Below are positions 10,698-18,815 of a DNA stretch of 64,000 nt, piece by piece. Positions within the stretch are counted from its first letter, which is position 1. Each line of letters starts with the position of its first letter. Under the pieces are notes generated by a model. The model was not told the DNA's origin, ran no database searches, and saw only the letters and a list, made by a program, of their open reading frames with translations. The position numbers were made by a program, and so were the translations under genes. This DNA comes from Streptomyces lichenis (GTDB taxonomy: Bacteria > Actinomycetota > Actinomycetes > Streptomycetales > Streptomycetaceae), in NCBI RefSeq assembly GCF_023218175.1, contig NZ_JALPTH010000026.1, positions 44,555 through 108,554 on the forward strand, given 5' to 3'.

Positions 10698-11400
10698 CCC
10701 ACGCGGCCCGGGGCCGCCCCCGGCCGGGTGGCCCGGCCCTGTACCCCCGCCACCGGCCCCGCGCCGTTCCCGACCGGGCGGTCCCGCGCCCTGGTCGACC
10801 TCCGTCCCCGAGCGGCGGGCCGCACACCGGCGGGGCGCCTGCCCGGTCCGGCGTCTACGCGGCCCGGGGTGGCCCTCGGCCGGGTGGCCCGGCCCAGTAC
10901 CCCCGCCACCGGTCGTTCCTGGCCGGGCGGCCCTGCGCCCTGGTCGGCCTTCGTCCCCGAGCGGCGGGCCGCACACCGGCGGGGCGCCTACCCGGTCCCG
11001 CGCCTACGCGGCCCGGGGCCGCCCCCGGTCGGGTGGCCCGGCCCGGTACCCCCGCCACCGGCCCGGCTCACCGGCCGCGCGCCGTTCCTGGCCCACCCGC
11101 CCCGCGCCCTGATCGACTTCCGTCCCCGAGCGGCGGGCCGCACACCGGCGGGGCGCCTGCCCGGTCCCGCGCCCACGCGGACCGGGGGCCGCCCCCGGTC
11201 GGGTGGCCCGGCCCCGTACCTCCGCCACCGAAAGAGGGCCGCCTGCCCGGTCCCGCGCCTACGCGGTCCGGGGCCGCCCCCGGTCGGGTGGCCCGGCCCC
11301 GTACCCCCGCCACCGGCCCGGCTCACCGGCCCCGCGCCCTGATCGGCCTCCGTCCCCGAGCGGCGGGGTGCACACCGGCGGGGCGTCTGCCCCGTCCGGC
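10698..11400. repeat. Imperfect tandem repeat block (about 150-170-bp period) in a gene-free interval
   Basis: The interval 10354-11577 between ispG and the acetyltransferase holds no gene I can support. Two modules alternate. Module A contains CGTCCCCGAGCGGCGGG (copies starting 10803, 10952, 11121, 11351). Module B contains ACGCGGCCCGGGG or close variants (10701, 10857, 11006, 11175, 11261) and ends in GTACCCCCGCCACCGG-like sequence. A-to-A spacing is 149, 169 and 230 bp; one partial unit of 86 bp lies between the last two B copies. Each B copy can fold by pairing GGTGGC with GCCACC around a loop of about 16 nt. Long Gly/Arg/Pro-rich open frames exist on both strands but follow from the composition. 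Confidence 0.8.
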
Positions 11401-11511
11401 GCCCACCCGGCCCCGTACCGTTCCCCGCGCCGCTTCCCGGTCCCGTACCCGTCCCGCGCATCGGCTTCGCGCCACCCCGGGCCACCCCGGGCGCACCTGG
11501 GCGGCTGCGGC

Positions 11512-11542
11512 CTGACATGGCACCGGCAGGGCCGGGTACAGT
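11512..11542 (+). promoter_or_regulatory. Candidate promoter of the acetyltransferase gene
   Basis: CTGACA (11512-11517) and TACAGT (11537-11542) are separated by 19 bp, a slightly long spacer for a vegetative promoter. The 5' leader would be about 30 nt. Confidence 0.4.
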
Positions 11543-11577
11543 GCCAGGACCCGTACGGAACGCATGTGAGGCCCCTC

Positions 11578-12423
11578 GTGCTGACGCAGACCACCACCCG
11601 GGTCCTCGGCCCCGGCGACCTCGGCGCAGCCCTCGCCGTGCTGGACAGCGACCCGGTCGCCAACGCCTTCGTCGCCTCGCGCGTCCAGGTCGCCGGGCTG
11701 GATCCGTGGCGGCTCGGCGGGGAGATGTGGGGCTGGTACGCGGGCGGGGAGCTGCGCTCGCTCTGCTACGCGGGCGCCAACCTGGTGCCAGTCTGTGCCG
11801 AGCCCGAGGCGGTGCGGGCCTTCGCCGAGCGGGCGCGGCGGTCCGGGCGCAGGTGCTCGTCGATCGTGGGGCCCGCCGAACCCACCGCCGAGCTGTGGCG
11901 GCTGCTCGAACCGAGCTGGGGCCCCGCCCGGGACGTCCGCCCGCACCAGCCGCTGATGGCCACCGACCGGCTCTCCCGGGACGTCCAGCCCGACCCGTAC
12001 GTCCGCCGGGTCCGCAAGGACGAGATGGACGTGATCATGCCGGCCTGCGTGGCCATGTTCACCGAGGAGGTCGGCGTCTCCCCGCTGGCCGGCGACGGCG
12101 GACTGCTCTACCAGGCCCGGGTCGCCGAACTCGTCGGCTCCGGAAGGGCGTTCGCCCGGTTCGCGGACGGCAAGGTGGTCTTCAAGGCGGAGATCGGCGC
12201 CGCCACCCCGCAGGCCTGCCAGATCCAGGGCGTCTGGGTGGCGCCCGAGTACCGGGGCCGCGGGCTCTCCGAGACCGGGATGGCCGCCGTACTGCGCTAC
12301 GCGCTCGCCGACACCGCGCCGGTCGTCTCCCTCTACGTCAACGACTACAACCTGCCCGCCCGGGCCTCCTACCGCCGCGTCGGCTTCCGGGAGACCGGGG
12401 CCTTCATGAGTGTCCTGTTCTGA
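11578..12423 (+). CDS. GNAT acetyltransferase with N-terminal DUF4081-type domain
   Basis: A 281-aa protein. The C-terminal half is a GNAT fold with the acetyl-CoA loop following GVWVAPEYRGRGLS (about residues 218-231) and the late motif YVNDYNLPARASYRRVGF. The N-terminal half (VLGPGDLGAALAVLDSDPVA) resembles the actinobacterial domain annotated DUF4081, usually found in this fusion. I chose the GTG at 11578, preceded by GTGAGGCCCCTC; another GTG 12 bp upstream is possible, and the frame stays open into the repeat block without a ribosome site. Substrate unknown. The ispG, GNAT, GNAT, proS order is familiar from streptomycetes. Confidence 0.85.
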   Translation: MLTQTTTRVLGPGDLGAALAVLDSDPVANAFVASRVQVAGLDPWRLGGEMWGWYAGGELRSLCYAGANLVPVCAEPEAVRAFAERARRSGRRCSSIVGPAEPTAELWRLLEPSWGPARDVRPHQPLMATDRLSRDVQPDPYVRRVRKDEMDVIMPACVAMFTEEVGVSPLAGDGGLLYQARVAELVGSGRAFARFADGKVVFKAEIGAATPQACQIQGVWVAPEYRGRGLSETGMAAVLRYALADTAPVVSLYVNDYNLPARASYRRVGFRETGAFMSVLF

Positions 12424-12470
12424 GGCAGTGGGCTGTTCTGGGCCGGTCCGGTGCGAAGTAGGGTGCGGCC

Positions 12471-13028
12471 ATGGATGACGTCGTGGTGGAACCGGTCGAC
12501 CTCACACCCCGCGTGGACGACGCCCTCGCCGTTCAGGCGCTCGCCTTCGGGCTGACCGAGGACGAGGTCGCCGTACGCCGCCACATCGTCCAGCGCCATC
12601 TGCTCAACCCCGGCGCCCGCGCGTACGGGGCCCTCACCCCCACCGGCCGGCTGGTCGGCTTCGTCTACGGGATGCCCAACGACCGCGCCCACTGGTGGTC
12701 CACCGTGGTCGAGCCGTATCTGCGCGCGGGCGGCGCCGACGGCTGGCTGGACGATGTCTTCGTGATCACGGAGTTGCACGTACTGCCCGGGTTCCAGGGG
12801 CGGGGGCTGGGGCGGGGGCTGATCACCGCCATCACGGACACCGCCGGGCAGCCGCGGTCCATCCTCTCCGCCATCGACATCGAGAGCCCGGCCCGGCGTC
12901 TCTACCGCTCGCTGGGCTACGCCGATCTCGCCCGCCGGGTGCAGTTCCCCAGCGCCGGACGGCCGTACGCGGTGATGGGGGCGGAGCTGCCGCTGCTGCG
13001 CACGTCCGAGACGGCGGCCCCTAACTGA
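12471..13028 (+). CDS. GNAT-family N-acetyltransferase
   Basis: A 185-aa single-domain GNAT protein. The acetyl-CoA binding motif is ELHVLPGFQGRGLGRGL (about residues 100-116), followed by the helix of motif A and ARRLYRSLGYADL. The ATG at 12471 follows AGGGTGCGG. It sits 47 bp after the previous acetyltransferase and 68 bp before proS, so the three may be co-transcribed. The acceptor substrate cannot be inferred. Confidence 0.85.
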   Translation: MDDVVVEPVDLTPRVDDALAVQALAFGLTEDEVAVRRHIVQRHLLNPGARAYGALTPTGRLVGFVYGMPNDRAHWWSTVVEPYLRAGGADGWLDDVFVITELHVLPGFQGRGLGRGLITAITDTAGQPRSILSAIDIESPARRLYRSLGYADLARRVQFPSAGRPYAVMGAELPLLRTSETAAPN

Positions 13029-13096
13029 TTTCCGCCAGCGGGCGGGCCGGGGCTAACCTCCTGGCTATCACCATTTCCACCGCAGGAGAGTTCCCC

Positions 13097-14803
13097 ATGG
13101 CCCAGGTCCAGCGCATGTCCCGGTTGATGGTCAAGACACTGCGCGACGACCCGGCGGACGCCGAGACCCTCAGCCACAAGCTGCTGGTCCGCGCCGGATA
13201 CGTCCGCCGCAACGCCGCGGGCATCTGGTCCTGGCTGCCGCTCGGCATGAAGGTCCTGGAGAACGTCAGCCGCGTGGTCCGCGAGGAGATGGACGCGATC
13301 GGCGCCCAGGAGGTGCTGCTGCCCGCGCTGCTGCCCAAGGAGCCCTACGAGGCCACCGGCCGCTGGGACGAGTACGGCCCCGAGCTGTTCCGCCTCAAGG
13401 ACCGCAAGGGCGCCGAGTACCTGCTCGGCCCCACCCACGAGGAGATCTTCACCCTGCTGGTCAAGGACCAGTGCACGTCTTACAAGGACCTGCCGGTGAT
13501 CCTCTACCAGATCCAGACCAAGTACCGCGACGAGGCCCGCCCCCGCTCCGGCATCCTGCGCGGCCGCGAATTCCAGATGAAGGACTCGTACTCCTTCGAC
13601 ACCACCGACGAGGGCCTGGCCGAGTCCTACGCGCTGCACCGCCAGGCGTACATCCGGATCTTCGACCGGCTCGGCCTGCGGCACAAGATCGTCTCCGCGG
13701 TCTCCGGCGCCATGGGCGGCTCCGCCTCCGAGGAGTTCCTGGCCCCCGCGGCGGCCGGCGAGGACACCTTCGCCTACTGCCCCTCCTGCGACTACGCGGC
13801 CAACACCGAGGCCGTGACCTTCCCCGGCGGCGAGCCCGCCGACGCCTCCGCGCACGGGCCGGTCGAGGTGCTGGACACCCCCGACACCCCCACCATCGAG
13901 ACGCTGGCCGCCTTCCTGGACGTGCCCGCCTCCGCCACTCTGAAGAACCTGCTGGTCAAGGTGGACGGCGAGATCGTCGCCGTCGGCGTGCCCGGCGACC
14001 GCGAGGTGGACCTCGGCAAGCTGGAGGACCACCTGGCCCCGGCCGCCGTCGAGCTGGTCACCGCCGAGGACTTCACCGGCCGCCCCGACCTGGTCCGCGG
14101 CTACGTCGGGCCGCAGGGCCTGGAGAAGGTCCGCTATCTGGCCGACCCCCGGATCGCCGCCGGCACCGCCTGGGTCACCGGCGCCAACCAGGAGGGCAGG
14201 CACGCGAGGAACGTGGTCGCCGGCCGCGACTTCGAGGTGGACGAGTACCTGGACGTGGTGGTGGTCGAGGAGGGCGACCCCTGCCCCAAGTGCTCCACCG
14301 GGCTGAAGCTGGACCGCGCCATCGAGATCGGCCACATCTTCCAGCTCGGCCGCAAGTACGCGGACGCCATGCAGCTGGACGTGCTCGGCCAGAACGGCAA
14401 GCCGGTCCGGGTCACCATGGGCTCCTACGGCGTCGGCGTCTCCCGCGCGGTCGCCGCCCTGGCCGAGCAGACCGCCGACGAGCAGGGCCTGTGCTGGCCC
14501 GCCGAGATCGCCCCCGCCGACGTGCATGTGGTCGCGGCCGGCAAGACGGCCCAGACCGAGCTGGCGCTGTCCGTCGCCGAGCAGCTGGGCGAGGCCGGGC
14601 TGCGGGTGCTGGTGGACGACCGCGCGGGCGTCTCCCCGGGCGTGAAGTTCACCGACGCGGAGCTGATCGGCGTACCGAAGATCCTGGTCGCCGGCCGCCG
14701 CACCGCCGAGGGCGTGGTCGAGCTCAAGGACCGCCGCACCGGTGAGCGCGAGGAGCTGCCGGTCGCCGAGGCGGTCGCCCGGCTGGCGAGTGCCCGCGGC
14801 TGA
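13097..14803 (+). CDS. proS: Prolyl-tRNA synthetase (bacterial type with editing insert)
   Basis: A 568-aa class II synthetase charging tRNA-Pro. The catalytic core is visible in GPTHEEIFTLLVKD and RSGILRGREFQMKDSYSFD. The insertion between class II motifs 2 and 3 (about residues 230-390) carries the YbaK-like editing domain that removes mischarged Ala. Motif 3 is represented by MGSYGVGVSR, and the anticodon-binding domain occupies the C-terminus. The length is typical of bacterial-type ProRS. The ATG at 13097 follows CAGGAGAG. A strong bidirectional terminator lies 18 bp after the stop. Confidence 0.97.
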   Translation: MAQVQRMSRLMVKTLRDDPADAETLSHKLLVRAGYVRRNAAGIWSWLPLGMKVLENVSRVVREEMDAIGAQEVLLPALLPKEPYEATGRWDEYGPELFRLKDRKGAEYLLGPTHEEIFTLLVKDQCTSYKDLPVILYQIQTKYRDEARPRSGILRGREFQMKDSYSFDTTDEGLAESYALHRQAYIRIFDRLGLRHKIVSAVSGAMGGSASEEFLAPAAAGEDTFAYCPSCDYAANTEAVTFPGGEPADASAHGPVEVLDTPDTPTIETLAAFLDVPASATLKNLLVKVDGEIVAVGVPGDREVDLGKLEDHLAPAAVELVTAEDFTGRPDLVRGYVGPQGLEKVRYLADPRIAAGTAWVTGANQEGRHARNVVAGRDFEVDEYLDVVVVEEGDPCPKCSTGLKLDRAIEIGHIFQLGRKYADAMQLDVLGQNGKPVRVTMGSYGVGVSRAVAALAEQTADEQGLCWPAEIAPADVHVVAAGKTAQTELALSVAEQLGEAGLRVLVDDRAGVSPGVKFTDAELIGVPKILVAGRRTAEGVVELKDRRTGEREELPVAEAVARLASARG

Positions 14804-14820
14804 TCGCCCGACTCCGTACG

Positions 14821-14859
14821 CCGCGAGGCCCCTCCCATGGTTCGGGAGGGGCCTCGCGG
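14821..14859. terminator. Bidirectional terminator between convergent proS and the SPFH gene
   Basis: Perfect 16-bp arms, CCGCGAGGCCCCTCCC (14821-14836) and complement (14844-14859), with a 7-nt loop. It lies between two convergent stop codons and can serve both transcripts. Confidence 0.85.
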
Positions 14860-14870
14860 CCGTGCGGTGC

Positions 14871-15923
14871 TCAGATGCAGCCGGCCGTACCGGCGTCGTC
14901 CGACCGGGCCGCCCGGTGCGGGGGCGACGGCTCGTGCAGCAGCGGCTCATGGGCCAGCGGAGGGTCGTCCGGATGCGGGTCGTGCACCCGCAGCGCGGGC
15001 CGCTCCGTGGTGAACGGCCGCTCCGGCGCCGCCTCCAGCTCCACGGGCCGCCCCGGCTCCACCGGCGGCTCCGGCTCCATGGCGGGTTCCGGCCGCGGCT
15101 CCGGCTCCGGCGGTGGCGCGGCCTGCTCCGGCGCGGCCTGGTCCGGCGCGGTCTGCGGCTGGTTCTGGGAGGCCCGCTCCAGGAAGCGCAGCAGCTCCAC
15201 CGGGAACGGCAGCACCAGCGTGGAGTTCTTCTCCGCGGCCACCGCCACGATGGTCTGCAGCAGCCGCAACTGGAGAGCGGCGGGCGTCTCCGACATGCCC
15301 CGGGCCGCCTCGGACAGCTTCTTGGAGGCCTGGAGCTCGGCGTCCGCGTTGATCACCCGGGCCCGCCGCTCCCGGTCGGCCTCGGCCTGCCGGGCCATCG
15401 AGCGCTTCATGGTCTCCGGCAGCGAGACGTCCTTGATCTCCACCCGGTCGATGGTGACGCCCCAGTCCACCGCCGGGTTGTCGATCATCAGCTCCAGCCC
15501 CTGGTTGAGCTTCTCCCGGTTGGAGAGCAGGTCGTCCAGGTCGCTCTTGCCGATGATCGAGCGCAGTGAGGTCTGGGCGATCTGGGAGACCGCGAACCGG
15601 TAGTCCTCCACCCGCATGATCGCGGCCGCCGCGTCGACCACCCGGAAGTAGATCACCGCGTCCACCCGGACCGTGACGTTGTCCCGGGTGATGCCGTCCT
15701 GGGAGGGCACCGGCATGGTGACGATCTGCATGTTCACCTTCTGCAGCCGGTCCACGAACGGCACCACCATGGTGAAGCCGGGACCCCGCACCCCCTTGCG
15801 CAGCCGCCCGAAGCGCAGGACCACGCCCTTCTCGTACTGCTTGATCACCCTGGCGGCGGACGCCACGTACACCACGGCGGCCGTGCCGGTCGCCGCTGCC
15901 GCCACGAGCAGTTCCTCGACCAT
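14871..15923 (-). CDS. SPFH/band-7 (stomatin-like) membrane scaffold protein
   Basis: A 350-aa protein. A hydrophobic N-terminal segment (residues 5-25) is followed by the band-7 core: VIKQYEKGVVLRFGRL, RGPGFTMVVPFVDRLQKVN, VPSQDGITRDNVTVRVDAVI and VEIKDVSLPETMKRSMARQA. The last 90 residues are Pro/Glu-rich and probably disordered. SPFH proteins organise membrane microdomains or regulate membrane proteases. The start codon has GGGAGGGATGTC directly upstream on the minus strand. No NfeD partner is next to it, unlike many bacterial slipin operons. It may share a transcript with the kinase-fold gene upstream. Confidence 0.9.
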   Translation of the reverse strand: MVEELLVAAAATGTAAVVYVASAARVIKQYEKGVVLRFGRLRKGVRGPGFTMVVPFVDRLQKVNMQIVTMPVPSQDGITRDNVTVRVDAVIYFRVVDAAAAIMRVEDYRFAVSQIAQTSLRSIIGKSDLDDLLSNREKLNQGLELMIDNPAVDWGVTIDRVEIKDVSLPETMKRSMARQAEADRERRARVINADAELQASKKLSEAARGMSETPAALQLRLLQTIVAVAAEKNSTLVLPFPVELLRFLERASQNQPQTAPDQAAPEQAAPPPEPEPRPEPAMEPEPPVEPGRPVELEAAPERPFTTERPALRVHDPHPDDPPLAHEPLLHEPSPPHRAARSDDAGTAGCI

Positions 15924-16052
15924 GACATCCCTCCCGTCCAGCGGAGGTATCGGTGTGTTATGCCCAATATCGCACCCGGACGGGCGTAACGGACCGGTTT
16001 ACCCGAACGGGATCGGGGACGGGGTCGCGCAGTCACCTGCGGAAAAGGCGGC

Positions 16053-16946
16053 TCAGAGCCAGCCGGCGAACTCCAGCAGCAGCTCGCCGTCCTGCCGGCG
16101 GCCCGCCGCCAGCGCCCGGACGCCCGACTCCACGGCCCGGAACAGCGTCCAGCCGCGCAGCCGCTCCCGGTCCACGTCCAGCGAGTCGGCCAGCCGGTTC
16201 ACCCGGCGCCGCCCCGAGGACGGCCCGGTGTCCGCCGCCACCAGGTCCTCCACCCGGTCCCGGACCAGCCGGGCCAGGTCGTACGCCCGCTCGCCGACCA
16301 CCGGGTCCGGGCCGACCGCCAGCCAGGGGGCGCGGTCGGCGGCCAGCACCTTGCCCTGCCGGAAGCAGCCGTGCAGCAGCAGTTCCTCGGGGGCGTCCGC
16401 GACCAGCGCGTCCCGCGCCTCCAGTGCCGCCGCCACCAGCTCCGCGGTCTCCGCGTCCTTGGCCGCCCGCATCGCCTCCGCCTGGCGCCCGGTGCGCGCC
16501 GCGACCGACTCGAAGGCGTGCCCCGCCGGGGGCTCCACCCAGAGCCGGCGCACCGTCCCGGCCGCCTCCAGCAGCGCCTTGGCCTCCGGCAGCGAGCGCA
16601 GCGACATCTCCGGGTGCAGCCGCTCCAGCAGCAGCCCCGGGCCGCCGCCGTCCAGCAGCCGCACCGCGCCCCAGCCGTCCCAGTGCGCCAGCGCCGCCCG
16701 CTCCAGCTCGGGCGCGGCGAACGGCGGCGCCACCTTCAGCGCGGCCGGGGCACCCCCGGCGTCCCGCACCAGCACCACCAGGCTGCTGCGCCCGCCCGGG
16801 ACCGCCACCCGCTCGGCGTCCACCCGCCGGGCGTCCACCGCCTCACCGGCCAGCTCGGGCAGGCGGGCCAGCCAGTCGCCGGCCGGGGCGTCCCCGTAGG
16901 TCTCGCCGAGTGCCCGGACCAGTCGTCGCGGCGGTTCATAGGCCAT
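16053..16946 (-). CDS. Aminoglycoside 6-phosphotransferase-like protein with altered catalytic residues
   Basis: A 297-aa protein with the overall pattern of APH(6)-type kinases (streptomycin 6-kinase family): SSLVVLVRD with AALKVA, GPGLLLERL, and VVGERAYDLARLVRDR near the C-terminus. The catalytic loop, normally of the form HGDxxxxN, reads HGCFRQGK, so the catalytic Asp is Cys and the metal-binding Asn is Lys. The second metal site, normally IDPKP, reads VGPDP, so its Asp is Gly. On family knowledge the protein should lack phosphotransfer activity and may be a pseudokinase. Both segments read cleanly in frame with no sign of a frameshift. Confidence 0.8.
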   Translation of the reverse strand: MAYEPPRRLVRALGETYGDAPAGDWLARLPELAGEAVDARRVDAERVAVPGGRSSLVVLVRDAGGAPAALKVAPPFAAPELERAALAHWDGWGAVRLLDGGGPGLLLERLHPEMSLRSLPEAKALLEAAGTVRRLWVEPPAGHAFESVAARTGRQAEAMRAAKDAETAELVAAALEARDALVADAPEELLLHGCFRQGKVLAADRAPWLAVGPDPVVGERAYDLARLVRDRVEDLVAADTGPSSGRRRVNRLADSLDVDRERLRGWTLFRAVESGVRALAAGRRQDGELLLEFAGWL

Positions 16947-17044
16947 GCGTGCGTTGTTCCCTCTCGTCAGCCGGGCTCACGGTTCCGCGTCCGTACGGGC
17001 TCCTCTCCCGGTCGGAACCAGCCGGTCGGCGCGGCCCCGCCGGG

Positions 17045-17467
17045 TCACGCCCGCTCGGCGAGCCCAGGAAAGGCTACGCCGCCGCCCCGCCAGCGCACCG
17101 CCCGGACCGCCGCCTCCCGCAGCGCACCGGCCGCCTCCCGGCGCAGCGGGCCTTCGGCGGCCCGTACGAGGTCGGAGTAGACGCCCGCGACCCGGTCCTC
17201 CAGCCGGGCGGCGAGCCGGACGGCCGCGGCGGCGTCCGGCACGGCGAACGGCAGCGCGTAGGCGGCGGCCGAGGCGGCGGGCTCCCCGCCCAGATCCCGT
17301 ACGGTGCGCGCCAGCGCGTCCCGGCGGGCCCGGTGGGCGGCGTGCGCGGCGGTCGCCTCGCCCCGCCGGTCCTGGCCGACCCGGCCGCCGACCACCCCGT
17401 ACCCGTAGACCGCCGCGTGCTCGGCGGCGAGCGCGGCCTGTGCGGCGTCCAGGGCGGCGGTGGTCAT
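17045..17467 (-). CDS. Ferritin-like DUF4439-type protein
   Basis: A 140-aa, Ala/Arg-rich, all-helical protein. The opening LDAAQAALAAEHAAVYGYGV with Glu and His spaced as in ferritin-like four-helix bundles, then DRVAGVYSDL, matches the actinobacterial DUF4439 family. Function is not established; metal binding is plausible from the fold only. Its start lies 40 bp after the lipoprotein gene on the same strand, and that lipoprotein looks distantly similar in composition and helix pattern, so the two probably act together. Confidence 0.75.
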   Translation of the reverse strand: MTTAALDAAQAALAAEHAAVYGYGVVGGRVGQDRRGEATAAHAAHRARRDALARTVRDLGGEPAASAAAYALPFAVPDAAAAVRLAARLEDRVAGVYSDLVRAAEGPLRREAAGALREAAVRAVRWRGGGVAFPGLAERA

Positions 17468-17507
17468 CGGCGAATCCTTTCGGCGGAGGCAGGGCGGCGA
17501 CGCGGTC

Positions 17508-18071
17508 TCATGAGGCGGTGCCGGGCTTCGCCGCGGTCAGCAGACAGGCGTGGGCGGCACTGGCGGCGGCGACCGAGGCGAGCAGCCGGGCGTACTCGGG
17601 GGCGGCGGCGCCCAGCGCCCGGGCGTGGGTGTCGGCGGTGGTGGTGGCGAGCGCGGCCAGGTCCTTGAGGGCGGCCGCGGGGTCGGCGGGGACCGGGGCG
17701 CCGGGTGAGCCGGAGGGGCCGGCCTGAGTGGCGGGGGCCCTCGAACCCGAAACCGATGGCGAGGAAGAGGGGGAGGCGGGGGGCCGGGTGCCCTCCGGGC
17801 CGAGCGCGGCGGTGTGCGCCGCCGCCTCCGCGCGTAGCGGAGCCAGCCGGTCCGCCAGCCCGGGGTGGGCCGCGGCCACCGCGTCGTACCGGCTCAGCAG
17901 GGCGGTGGAGACGGCGGCCGACCGGCGGCGCAGGGTGTCCTCGGCCCGCTCCTCGGCGGACGGCCCGGTGTCCTCGCCGGAGCCGGCCGTGCACCCGGCC
18001 AGCGGCGCGGCGGCGCCCAGCGCCCCGGCCGCGATGAGCACCCGTCTGCGTGTCGTCCCTCTGCGCCCCAC
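17508..18071 (-). CDS. Secreted lipoprotein, hypothetical
   Basis: A 187-aa protein with an arginine-rich signal (TTRRRVLIAAGALGAAAP) ending in the lipobox LAGC, so export, possibly by Tat because of the consecutive arginines, and lipidation are expected. The mature part has two Ala-rich helical stretches separated by a Ser/Pro linker. GTG at 18071 is chosen because GGGAGAGACGC precedes it; the longer open frame upstream crosses the divergent promoter region. It is transcribed away from rimP and followed closely by the ferritin-like gene. Confidence 0.78.
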   Translation of the reverse strand: MGRRGTTRRRVLIAAGALGAAAPLAGCTAGSGEDTGPSAEERAEDTLRRRSAAVSTALLSRYDAVAAAHPGLADRLAPLRAEAAAHTAALGPEGTRPPASPSSSPSVSGSRAPATQAGPSGSPGAPVPADPAAALKDLAALATTTADTHARALGAAAPEYARLLASVAAASAAHACLLTAAKPGTAS

Positions 18072-18170
18072 GCGTCTCTCCCGCCTCTCGCGCGCCGGCC
18101 GCTCGGCCCGGCTGTGGTGCCCGGTGGTGAAGATCACCGCAGGCGAGCGTACCCGCGGCCCCGTCCGGGG

Positions 18171-18201
18171 TGGACGGCAACACCCCCCGCGACCAGATAC
18201 C
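18171..18201 (+). promoter_or_regulatory. Candidate promoter of the rimP-nusA-infB operon
   Basis: TGGACG (18171-18176) and GATACC (18196-18201) with a 19-bp spacer, 57 bp before the rimP start in the divergent interval. The match is modest. Confidence 0.3.
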
Positions 18202-18258
18202 CTTCTCATCGACACGCGAGGAACCCACAACAGCACACGCGGCCGAGGAGTCACCCGG

Positions 18259-18813
18259 ATGAGCACCACCCAGAGCGAGCGGCTGCGCGGGCTGCTGGAG
18301 CCGCTCGTCAACGCCAAGGATCTTGATCTGGAAGAGATCGAGGTGTCCCGGGCCGGCCGCCGCCGGATGCTGAGAGTGGTCGTGGACTCCGACCACGGGG
18401 TGGAACTCGACGCCTGCGCCGAACTGAGCCGGGCGATCTCCGAGAAGCTGGACGAGACCGACGCCATGGGCGAGGGCGAGTACGTCCTGGAAGTGACCTC
18501 GCCGGGCGCCGACCGCCCGCTCACCGAGCACCGCCACTACGTCCGCGCCACCGGCCGGCTGGTCAAGTTCCAGCTGCGCGAGGGCGGCGAGCTGACCGCC
18601 CGGATCATGGGCGTGGACGACGAGGGCGTGGACGCCGAGGTGCCGGGTGTGAAGGGGCGCAAGCCCACCGCCTGCCGCCTCGCCTTCGCCGACGTCGCCA
18701 AGGCGCGGGTGGAGATCGAGTTCAACCGCAAGGACGACAAGGCCGCCGACGCCCCCGAGGGGCGCCCGGCCGGCGACGACGAGACGGACGAGACGAAGGA
18801 AGAGGAGGCGTAG
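18259..18813 (+). CDS. rimP: Ribosome maturation factor RimP
   Basis: A 184-aa protein for 30S subunit maturation. The N-terminal RimP domain shows DLEEIEVSRAGRRRMLRVVVD and LDACAELSRAISEKLD, followed by YVLEVTSPGADRPL, the family hallmark. The C-terminal SH3-like domain (about residues 98-155) is followed by an acidic tail. ATG 18259 has GAGGAG 8 bp upstream; the frame stays open upstream but crosses the promoter region. It heads the rimP-nusA-ylxR-infB operon and ends 2 bp before nusA. Confidence 0.94.
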   Translation: MSTTQSERLRGLLEPLVNAKDLDLEEIEVSRAGRRRMLRVVVDSDHGVELDACAELSRAISEKLDETDAMGEGEYVLEVTSPGADRPLTEHRHYVRATGRLVKFQLREGGELTARIMGVDDEGVDAEVPGVKGRKPTACRLAFADVAKARVEIEFNRKDDKAADAPEGRPAGDDETDETKEEEA

Positions 18814-18815
18814 CC

